NCBI GenBank assembly: GCA_029934095.1
Contig: JAOZMV010000031.1
Location: 1-10,043 of the forward strand
From: Desulfuromusa sp.
GTDB lineage: Bacteria > Desulfobacterota > Desulfuromonadia > Desulfuromonadales > Geopsychrobacteraceae
Length of the DNA: 10,043 nucleotides
Reading direction: 5' to 3'
Position numbers and translations under genes: made by a program. Under the pieces are notes generated by a model. It saw only the letters and a list, made by a program, of their open reading frames with translations. It was not told the DNA's origin and searched no databases. Shown here in pieces: positions 1 to 6,368 of the stretch (the first letter of the stretch is position 1; the number at the start of each line of letters is the position of its first letter).

Positions 1-512
1 TTCTCTGGATTAACCTGATAACTGATGGTGCTCCGGGTCTGGCCTTGGCTGTAGAACCGGCTGAAAAAGGGATTATGCAGCAAGCACCAATCCCTCCCGA
101 TGAAAGTTTGTTTGCTCGCGGAATGTGGCAACAGATTCTCTGGGGCGGTCTGCTGATCAGTGCTAGTTGCCTATTGACCCAGAAAATTGCCATCACTCAG
201 GGGTGGCATTGGCAGACCATGGTGTTTACTGTTCTTTGTTACAGCCAGTTGTTTAATTCTCTGGCAGTTCGTTCGGAGCAGCAATCTTTATTCACCCAGG
301 GGATCACTTCAAACCTGCCACTATTGTTAACCGTGCTGGTCAGTGTTGCAGTTCAGCTGGGAATCATATATGTTCCCGCATTGCAGTCGCTGTTTCACAC
401 TCAGTCTCTTGGATGGATGGAGTTAGGATTCTGTTTTGCCATGTCGACAGTGGTTTTTATTGCCGTTGAGATGGAAAAGTTGTTATTGCGGCATAATTGG
501 ATAAGATATTGA
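1..512 (+). CDS. Cation-transporting P-type ATPase (Ca2+ type), C-terminal part only
   Basis: This is the 3' end of a gene that begins before the window; about 169 codons are visible, read in frame from base 3. The first visible residues, LWINLITDG, match transmembrane helix M6 of Ca2+-pumping P-type ATPases. The N, T and D of NLITD sit at the spacing of SERCA Asn796, Thr799 and Asp800, which bind calcium. The following LALAVEPAE is typical of bacterial PMCA/SERCA-like pumps. Four further hydrophobic segments fit M7 to M10 of the Cation_ATPase_C domain, and RSEQQSL resembles the SENQSL loop of SERCA that carries a further Ca2+ ligand. The protein ends normally after a basic tail (EKLLLRHNWIRY). 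The catalytic DKTGT region lies outside the window, so ion specificity is inferred from M6 alone. Ca2+ (or Mn2+) export across the inner membrane is the likely role. A TTG at base 45 is not the start, because homology continues upstream of it. Confidence 0.9.
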   Translation, partial: LWINLITDGAPGLALAVEPAEKGIMQQAPIPPDESLFARGMWQQILWGGLLISASCLLTQKIAITQGWHWQTMVFTVLCYSQLFNSLAVRSEQQSLFTQGITSNLPLLLTVLVSVAVQLGIIYVPALQSLFHTQSLGWMELGFCFAMSTVVFIAVEMEKLLLRHNWIRY

Positions 513-529
513 TCACCGTTCGATATTGC

Positions 530-608
530 GTAGGGGCGCATTGCGTGCGCCCTGATGGAGTAACGTAAATATATTTCTAAAAAGAGGGCGCATGCAATGC
601 GCCCCTAC
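530..608. repeat. Palindromic intergenic repeat with GTAGGGGCG ends (copy 1)
   Basis: Two 24-base arms, 530-553 and 585-608, are inverted copies with one mismatch, separated by a 31-base AT-rich spacer. The outer ends read GTAGGGGCG and CGCCCCTAC. Each arm is also a small hairpin by itself (GGGCGCA...TGCGCCC in the left arm, GGGCGCAT...ATGCGCCC in the right), so the element can fold as one long stem or as a cruciform pair. It fills most of the 110-base gap between the ATPase and the protease gene and ends 14 bases before the protease start codon. On the minus strand the right-arm hairpin is followed by TCTTTTT, a terminator-like tail, although no minus-strand gene is present here. It resembles REP/MITE-type elements; no transposase is encoded. 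Confidence 0.85.
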
Positions 609-612
609 AGTC

Positions 613-616
613 AGGA
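613..616 (+). promoter_or_regulatory. Ribosome binding site of the M16C protease gene
   Basis: AGGA lies six bases before the ATG at 623. It begins only five bases after the right end of palindrome copy 1, so folding of the repeat in the mRNA would place a strong hairpin directly next to the ribosome entry site. Confidence 0.55.
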
Positions 617-622
617 TATTTT

Positions 623-3574
623 ATGAACAAACAAAAATTTACCCCCGGTCAATCAGTCCATGGATTTCTGGTTGATCGTATCGATTCGCTGCCAACAATT
701 AATGCCACCATGATCCGCCTGCATCATCAAGTGACCGGTGCCCGGTTTATGCATCTGCAACGGGATGATGATAACCACCTGTTTGCAGTCGGTTTTCGTA
801 CTCCGCCGGAGGATTCAACCGGGGTTGCCCACATTCTGGAGCATACCGCGCTGTGTGGATCAGAACATTTTCCGGTGCGCGATCCATTTTTCTCGATGCT
901 CAAGCGCAGCCTCAACAGTTTCATGAATGCGATGACGGCCAGCGACTGGACCCTCTACCCGTTTTCCAGTATGAACCGGAAAGATTTTCATAATCTTCTC
1001 GATATCTATCTGGATGCCGCGTTTTTTCCCCGTTTAACCGAGCGGGATTTCAGTCAGGAAGGGCATCGACTCGAATATGCTGAAGGGGATGATCCTTCCT
1101 CCCCCCTTGAATATAAGGGGGTGGTTTATAACGAGATGAAGGGGGCGATGTCCGATCCCTCCTCTCTGTTGAACCAGCGGCTCGACAAACACCTCTATCC
1201 AACCACAACCTACCACCATAATTCGGGTGGTGAGCCGGAAGATATCCCCTCATTGAGCTGGCAGCAACTGCGTGATTTCCATGCCCGCTGTTATCACCCA
1301 AGTAATTCCTGGTTTTTCAGCTCTGGAAACCTTGATTTGGCTGAATTGCTGGGGATTGTTGAAGATCGGGCACTGCAAAATTTCGAACGACTCGATTCAG
1401 ATACCGAAGTTCCGCCCGAACAGCGCTTGAAAGCCCCTTTACGGGTGACAGAAAATTATCCTCTGGATGCTGGTGAATCACTCGAAAAACGCTCAATGGT
1501 GGAAGTTGGCTGGCTCTGCGGTGATATTAATGACAGTTTTGAGCGGTTATCAATGTCATTACTTGCCGCGCTGCTGCTTGGAAATCCCGCCGCACCTCTT
1601 TATAAAGCGCTTCTCGATTCTGGCCTGGGAGCCAATTTAGCCCCTGGAACCGGTTATCATGACGATAATCGTACTACCTATTTTGCTGCTGGTTTACAGG
1701 GGACCGATCCTGATCAGACTGCGGCAATCGAAACCCTGATTCTGGAAACCTTGGAACAAGTTGCCGAGCAGGGTTTTTCGCGGGAGCGAATTGATGCTGC
1801 AATACATCGGCTGGAGTTTTCCAATCGCGAGGTGACCGGTGACAGTTATCCCTATTCGCTGTTGTTGCTGATGCGTCTGATTGGCCCCTGGATACACGGT
1901 GGTGATCCTCTGGCAGCACTGAACTTTGAAGAGAACCTGCAACAATTGAAGCAGGAGTTGGCAACGGGGCCATTTTTTGAGAATTTGATTCGGGAGCGAC
2001 TCCTCAATAATCAACATCGAGTCACTTTGTTGTTACAGCCCGATACCAAGCTTGGCCCACAACAGGATGCCGCAACGCGTACTGAACTGGATAAATTGGA
2101 GAAACAATTCAGTGCAGCGGAAAAGGAACAATTGGTAGCGCGAGCCAAAGAGTTGCAAATGGCTCAGGAAGCTCCAGAAGATCTTTCTTGCCTGCCAACT
2201 CTGGAATTGAGTGATATTCCCTCGGCTGAAGTCGCCGTACCGGTTGAGAAGCAGCTGGATAACTTGGTCAAAGAATTCTGGTTTGATCAGCCGACCAACG
2301 GTATTGGGGTGGTGCGATTCAATTTTGGACTCGATAGTTTAACTGCTGAACAGCGCAAGTATCTCCCGATTTTTAGCAGTTTGCTGACCCAGGTTGGTGC
2401 TGGTGAGCGTGATTACCTGCAGATGGCCGAAGCAATGGAAGCTGTAACCGGTGGGATTTCAGCACGAACGTCATTGCTTGATGATCCGCAAGATATAAAT
2501 GAGTTTACCGCTACTTTTGAAGTCAAAGGAAAAGCTCTGGTGCGCAATTGCCAGCCATTGTTCGGCTTGTTACATGATGTTTTGCTGACTCCAAAATTTA
2601 CCGATCTACAGCGAATTCATACTGTTCTGAATCAGTTACAGGTCTCGCTGGAGAATTCAGTTCCGCAGTCAGGTCATACCTACGCAGCACGAACTGCAGC
2701 AGCTTCTCTTTCTCGGGTTGGCTGGCAGCGGGAACAATGGTCAGGGTTTTCTCAAGTTGCCCTGATTCGGGAACTGGCTGCCAAACCGGCAGAAGAGTTA
2801 GGTGTCCTGGCAGAAGTTTTGGCCGATATTGCCAGCCGGCTGTTTAATCAGCAACAGTTGCAGACAGCGATCACTGTCGAGGCGGAAAATTTTGCCCCAT
2901 TTAAAGTTGCTTTGAATGAATTGATTGAAAAAATTCCGGTTGTGGCTTCGAGCCAGATAATGGCAGTTGAAGAGTTTAAATCGCAACCGTTGCAGCAAGG
3001 GGTGATCTGGTCATTGCCGGTCAATTATGTGACCAGGGTTTATCGGGCGGTCCCTTACACCCATACCGATAGTGCCGCTTTGATGGTTCTGGCTAAATTG
3101 TTGCGGGCAGAATTTCTCCACCGTGAAATTCGTGAAAAGGGTGGCGCCTATGGCGGCTTGGCTGGTTATAATGCGGAGGCTGGTCAGTTCAGTCTGCTCT
3201 CTTACCGTGATCCCCATATTTTGCGTACTCTGCAGGTTTATGACCAAGCTATCGACTGGGCTGTTGCCGGTGAATTTCCGCCTGATTCGGTTAAGGAAGC
3301 AGTGCTGTCGGTCTTTGGTGATCTCGACAAGCCACTCTCCCCGGCTGGTGCGGGGGCTGAGGAGTTTGCCAATATTCGTCAGGGGATGACTCTGGAGATG
3401 CGTAATCAGATGCGGCAGCAACTTTTGGCGGTTGATGGTTCTGCACTGCAGAAAGTTGCAGAGAAATATCTTAAAAATGGAGAAAGTTCCGTTGCGGTTC
3501 TGGCCGGGGAAGCTGCATTGCAGCAGGCGAATGCTGAGTTGGGTGATACGCCGCTGGAATTACTGAAAATCTGA
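623..3574 (+). CDS. M16C zinc metallopeptidase, presequence protease (PreP) family
   Basis: This is a 983-residue insulinase-type peptidase, the length expected for the single-chain M16C (PreP/PITRM1/Cym1) group. The inverted zinc motif HILEH is at residues 70-74 (His70 and His74 bind zinc, Glu73 is catalytic). The third ligand is Glu171 in VVYNEMKG, 101 residues after His70, the same spacing as in human PITRM1. The substrate-end Arg/Tyr pair is seen as Arg837 and Tyr843 in REIREKGGAYGG, six residues apart as in plant PreP. All key residues are present, so it should be active. Family members enclose and cut unfolded peptides of up to about 70 residues; organellar ones clear targeting peptides. 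The bacterial role is probably general peptide turnover. No signal peptide is seen, so it is likely cytoplasmic. The start is set by AGGA six bases upstream. A terminator-like repeat follows the stop, suggesting a single-gene transcript. Confidence 0.95.
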   Translation: MNKQKFTPGQSVHGFLVDRIDSLPTINATMIRLHHQVTGARFMHLQRDDDNHLFAVGFRTPPEDSTGVAHILEHTALCGSEHFPVRDPFFSMLKRSLNSFMNAMTASDWTLYPFSSMNRKDFHNLLDIYLDAAFFPRLTERDFSQEGHRLEYAEGDDPSSPLEYKGVVYNEMKGAMSDPSSLLNQRLDKHLYPTTTYHHNSGGEPEDIPSLSWQQLRDFHARCYHPSNSWFFSSGNLDLAELLGIVEDRALQNFERLDSDTEVPPEQRLKAPLRVTENYPLDAGESLEKRSMVEVGWLCGDINDSFERLSMSLLAALLLGNPAAPLYKALLDSGLGANLAPGTGYHDDNRTTYFAAGLQGTDPDQTAAIETLILETLEQVAEQGFSRERIDAAIHRLEFSNREVTGDSYPYSLLLLMRLIGPWIHGGDPLAALNFEENLQQLKQELATGPFFENLIRERLLNNQHRVTLLLQPDTKLGPQQDAATRTELDKLEKQFSAAEKEQLVARAKELQMAQEAPEDLSCLPTLELSDIPSAEVAVPVEKQLDNLVKEFWFDQPTNGIGVVRFNFGLDSLTAEQRKYLPIFSSLLTQVGAGERDYLQMAEAMEAVTGGISARTSLLDDPQDINEFTATFEVKGKALVRNCQPLFGLLHDVLLTPKFTDLQRIHTVLNQLQVSLENSVPQSGHTYAARTAAASLSRVGWQREQWSGFSQVALIRELAAKPAEELGVLAEVLADIASRLFNQQQLQTAITVEAENFAPFKVALNELIEKIPVVASSQIMAVEEFKSQPLQQGVIWSLPVNYVTRVYRAVPYTHTDSAALMVLAKLLRAEFLHREIREKGGAYGGLAGYNAEAGQFSLLSYRDPHILRTLQVYDQAIDWAVAGEFPPDSVKEAVLSVFGDLDKPLSPAGAGAEEFANIRQGMTLEMRNQMRQQLLAVDGSALQKVAEKYLKNGESSVAVLAGEAALQQANAELGDTPLELLKI

Positions 3575-3586
3575 TATAAATAATTT

Positions 3587-3654
3587 GTAGGGGCGGGGTT
3601 TCCCCACCCTTTTTTCTGCATATTGCAATCTGGGCGGGGGAACCCCGCCCCTAC
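3587..3654. repeat. Palindromic intergenic repeat with GTAGGGGCG ends (copy 2)
   Basis: Two 23-base arms, 3587-3609 and 3632-3654, are inverted copies with two mismatches around a 22-base spacer. The ends, GTAGGGGCG and CGCCCCTAC, are the same as in copy 1. The core differs (GGGTTTCCCC-like here, GCATTGCG-like in copy 1), so the two belong to one family of ends with exchangeable centres or to two subfamilies. The element occupies most of the 99-base gap between the protease gene and rlmKL and ends 19 bases before the rlmKL ATG. It encodes no protein of its own. Confidence 0.85.
3591..3615 (+). terminator. Probable intrinsic terminator after the M16C gene, formed by the repeat's left arm
   Basis: The left arm of palindrome copy 2 folds as GGG-C-GGGG, loop TTT, CCCC-A-CCC, with one C/A mismatch, and is followed at once by six T (3610-3615). 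This is the layout of a Rho-independent terminator, 16 bases after the protease stop codon. If the two arms of the repeat pair with each other instead, this hairpin is lost, so termination may be partial. Termination here would require rlmKL to have its own promoter within or just after the repeat; none is obvious. Confidence 0.45.
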
Positions 3655-3673
3655 GGATAATCGAAAGAATAAC

Positions 3674-5827
3674 ATGCCAAAACAACAATTTTTCGCCACC
3701 GCCCCTCTGGGTATTGAACCGTTATTGGCGACCGAACTTGAAGATTTAGGTGCTACCGAGGTCAAGCAGGAACGTGCCGGAGTCCGTTTTTTCGGCGATC
3801 TGCGGATTGCGTATCAGGCGTGTCTTTGGTCCCGGCTGGCAAATCGTATCCTGTTGCCGTTGGTCAGTTTTGAAGCTCTTGATGCTGATCAGCTTTACGC
3901 TGGGATTTTGGCAATTGACTGGTCGGAACATCTGGCAGTCGATAATACTTTTGCCGTCGATTGTACTCTGGTTAATTCAAAAATAAACCATTCCCAGTAT
4001 GGTGCTTTGCGGGTCAAGGATGCCGTTGTTGATCAGTTTCGTTCCCAGTGTGGAGAACGTCCTTCGGTTGCAGTTGAGCAGCCCGATCTGCGGCTTAACC
4101 TCCATATCTATCGGGATCAGGCCACCATAAGTATTGACCTTTCCGGTGACAGCTTGCATCGGCGGGGTTACAGGATTGATGGTGTTCATGCCCCGCTCAA
4201 AGAAAATCTGGCTGCAGCGATTCTGATCCGTGCCGGTTGGCCCGCTATCTGTGCTGCTGGCGGTGCTCTGGTCGACCCCCTCTGTGGCTCCGGTACTTTG
4301 CCACTTGAAGCGGGATTGATAGCGACCGATACCGCTCCGGGATTATTGCGCCGTTACTTTGGCTTTTTGGGCTGGAAACAGCACGACAAAGATCTTTGGG
4401 GAGAGTTGTTGCAAGCTGCCTGGAAGCGGCAAGAAATTGGTTTGGCGCAGAAACATGGCACCATTGTCGGTTATGACGGCCACAATCGGGCGGTTAAAGT
4501 GGCTTGGGAACATGCCCAGAATGCCGGGCTTGATAAGGTCATCCATTTTGAACGGCGTACCCTGCGAGAATTTGTTGCTCCATCGAGTCGGGGAGTCGGG
4601 TTGCTGGTGGCAAACCCTCCCTATGGAGAACGTCTGGGTGTCGCCAGTGAACTGCCACCCTTCTATAATCTCCTTGGTGAAAAGATGGCGCAACAATGCT
4701 CCGGTTGGAAAGCGGCAGTCATTACTTCTGAACCACAGTTGGGGCGTAGCATCGGCTTGCGGGCAGGCAAGATCAATGTCCTTTACAACGGGGCTTTGAA
4801 ATGTCAATTGTTACAGTTTGAACTGAATGACACCAATCACTGGCAGTCCCTTGAGGATGGGGCGGGGAAAGCGGTCAAGAAGAATCTTTCCCCCGGTGCT
4901 GAGATGTTTGCCAACCGGCTGCGTAAAAATCTTAAAAAGCTGAAAAAGTGGGCAAACCGTGAAGGGATCGACTGTTATCGAATTTACGATGCAGATTTAC
5001 CCGAATATGCGGTTGCCGTTGATCTCTACGGTGATGAGGTCCATTTGCAGGAATATCGGGCACCGAAAGAGATCGATGAAAATAAAGCTGCCGAGCGTTT
5101 GCGTGAAGTCCAGGATGCTCTGCCGCAAGTGTTGGATTTTACCCCCGACAAAATTCACCTGAAGGTTCGTCAGCAACAGAAGGGGAGTGGGCAATATGAA
5201 AAACAGGCACGCCGTGGTGTCCTCAAGGAAGTTCAGGAGGGCAATTGCAGCTTTCTAGTGAATCTGACCGACTACCTTGATACCGGTCTATTTCTGGATC
5301 ATCGTTTAACTCGACAGTTGATTCAGAGCCTGGCTGCCGGTACGCGCTTTCTCAATCTCTTTGCTTATACCGGTGCTGCAACGGTACATGCTTTGATGGG
5401 AGGGGCCACGACAACGACAACGGTGGATCTGTCCAAGACTTATCTGGAGTGGGCTAAAAAAAATCTGCTTCTCAACCATTTTGATCCAAACGATGAGGAA
5501 TTTATTCAGTCCGACTGTCTGGCCTGGATCGATGCCGCAACCGGAAAGTATGATCTGATTTTCCTCGACCCGCCGACTTTTTCCAATTCCAAGGGGATGG
5601 AGGCAACCTTTGATGTGCAGCGTGACCATGTGGTGTTATTACAAAAGACCCTCCGCCTGCTTGCTCCGGGAGGGACGCTGGTTTTTTCCAACAACCTGCG
5701 AAAATTCGTTATCGATCGCGCCGCCCTGGCCGATTTTGAGATTGAAGAGATCAGTGCAAAAATGCTCCCCGTTGATTATCAACGTAATCCACGGATTCAT
5801 AATTGTTGGTTGATTAAGAACCCCTGA
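3674..5827 (+). CDS. rlmL: Bifunctional 23S rRNA guanine methyltransferase RlmKL
   Basis: This 717-residue fusion compares with 702 in E. coli RlmL (YcbY). In E. coli the N-terminal half makes m2G2445 and the C-terminal half makes m7G2069 in 23S rRNA during large-subunit assembly. Here a THUMP-type RNA-binding region (about residues 1-160) is followed by the first methyltransferase, with SAM motif DPLCGSG (from residue 201) and catalytic NPPYGERL (from 314). A linker leads to the second methyltransferase, with FAYTGAATVHA (563-573), LDPPTFSNSKG (from 631) and FSNN (671-674). All motifs are intact in both halves. The reading frame is open further upstream to a TTG at 3623, but that stretch is palindrome copy 2 read as codons, so the ATG at 3674 is chosen: MPKQQFFATAPLGIEPLL matches the family N-terminus. 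The Shine-Dalgarno is weak (GAAAG, six bases upstream). The symbols rlmL and rlmKL are both used. Confidence 0.97.
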   Translation: MPKQQFFATAPLGIEPLLATELEDLGATEVKQERAGVRFFGDLRIAYQACLWSRLANRILLPLVSFEALDADQLYAGILAIDWSEHLAVDNTFAVDCTLVNSKINHSQYGALRVKDAVVDQFRSQCGERPSVAVEQPDLRLNLHIYRDQATISIDLSGDSLHRRGYRIDGVHAPLKENLAAAILIRAGWPAICAAGGALVDPLCGSGTLPLEAGLIATDTAPGLLRRYFGFLGWKQHDKDLWGELLQAAWKRQEIGLAQKHGTIVGYDGHNRAVKVAWEHAQNAGLDKVIHFERRTLREFVAPSSRGVGLLVANPPYGERLGVASELPPFYNLLGEKMAQQCSGWKAAVITSEPQLGRSIGLRAGKINVLYNGALKCQLLQFELNDTNHWQSLEDGAGKAVKKNLSPGAEMFANRLRKNLKKLKKWANREGIDCYRIYDADLPEYAVAVDLYGDEVHLQEYRAPKEIDENKAAERLREVQDALPQVLDFTPDKIHLKVRQQQKGSGQYEKQARRGVLKEVQEGNCSFLVNLTDYLDTGLFLDHRLTRQLIQSLAAGTRFLNLFAYTGAATVHALMGGATTTTTVDLSKTYLEWAKKNLLLNHFDPNDEEFIQSDCLAWIDAATGKYDLIFLDPPTFSNSKGMEATFDVQRDHVVLLQKTLRLLAPGGTLVFSNNLRKFVIDRAALADFEIEEISAKMLPVDYQRNPRIHNCWLIKNP

Positions 5828-5901
5828 ACAGTTAAGACCGGGCGGAGTTTTTCCGTGGTTTTTGGGCGAAAATTATTCTGTCCCCGACTGATGGAGTTGT
5901 G

Positions 5902-6324
5902 ATGTTCAAACTTGATCCACGGTTACAGCAGGATACCGTTGATTTTGGCAGTTTCTCCCTGTGTCGACTGCTGTTGCTGAATGATCGCAGCTATCCCTGG
6001 TTCATTCTGGTCCCACAGCGCAACGCACTGGAGGAAATCCATCATCTTGCAGCGGTTGATCGCCAGTTGCTCTGGGAGGAATCACATCAACTTTCTGTGT
6101 GGATGGAGCAATTTTTTGATTTTGATAAACTGAATGTCGCCGCTCTTGGAAACGTTGTCAGTCAGTTACACCTGCACCATGTTGGTCGGACGATTGGTGA
6201 TCCTGCCTGGCCAAATCCAGTTTGGGGGCAGCGCCCGGCGGTTCCCTATCTTGCCGAAGATATTGAAAAGTTATATCGAGCAATCCAAACCGAATTTGTT
6301 GACCGGTTAACGGGGGACAAATGA
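5902..6324 (+). CDS. HIT-domain protein (histidine triad family), Gln-substituted triad
   Basis: This is a 140-residue single-domain protein. The HIT signature HxHxHxx appears near the C-terminus as QLHLHHVGR (residues 88-96), followed by a conserved-looking DPAWPNPVWG. The first His of the triad is Gln88; His90, in the position of the catalytic nucleophile, and His92 are kept. HIT proteins are nucleotide hydrolases or transferases that cleave or move AMP-type groups; the substrate here cannot be named. The NVAALGN stretch just before the motif fits the family's nucleotide-binding strand. GTG (5899) and ATG (5902) are adjacent in frame; GGAG at 5893-5896 is five bases from the ATG, so that start is preferred. 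The gene follows rlmKL after 74 bases with no strong terminator between, and its stop overlaps the next start as ATGA (6321-6324). It is probably co-transcribed with the kinase downstream. Confidence 0.9.
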   Translation: MFKLDPRLQQDTVDFGSFSLCRLLLLNDRSYPWFILVPQRNALEEIHHLAAVDRQLLWEESHQLSVWMEQFFDFDKLNVAALGNVVSQLHLHHVGRTIGDPAWPNPVWGQRPAVPYLAEDIEKLYRAIQTEFVDRLTGDK

Positions 6325-6368
6325 CCTACTCGTTCATTATTGTTCCTGGCTGTGGGCAGTTTATATGA
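6321..6368 (+). CDS. Possible 15-codon coupling or leader peptide between HIT and kinase genes
   Basis: A short ORF ([15 protein letters not shown]) starts at an ATG whose last bases form the HIT stop (ATGA, 6321-6324). It ends with a TGA (6366-6368) that overlaps the kinase ATG at 6365, again as ATGA. GGGGGA (6312-6317) lies just before its start and could serve as ribosome binding site. The kinase itself has no clear Shine-Dalgarno, so ribosomes finishing this peptide may restart on the kinase. The geometry is seen directly; translation of the peptide is inference, and a frame of this size can be open by chance. Confidence 0.35.
   Translation: MTYSFIIVPGCGQFI

Noticed and set aside
541..571. 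Possible promoter (TTGCGT with TAAATA) upstream of the protease gene
   Set aside because: The spacing is 19 bases, the -35 match is poor, and the bases are fixed by the palindrome arm, so it cannot be told from chance.
3623..3673. Upstream in-frame extension of rlmKL from TTG 3623
   Set aside because: The extra 17 codons are the right arm of palindrome copy 2 read as protein; family homology begins at ATG 3674.
4343..4807. 154-codon minus-strand open frame inside rlmKL
   Set aside because: It lies wholly within a well-supported gene and has no recognisable motif; it is an antisense shadow, as are the other antisense frames in the protease, kinase and ettA genes.
5828..5901. Terminator between rlmKL and the HIT gene
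   Set aside because: Only a four-pair stem (CGGA/TCCG around a T-rich loop) is visible; too weak to call, so read-through is assumed.
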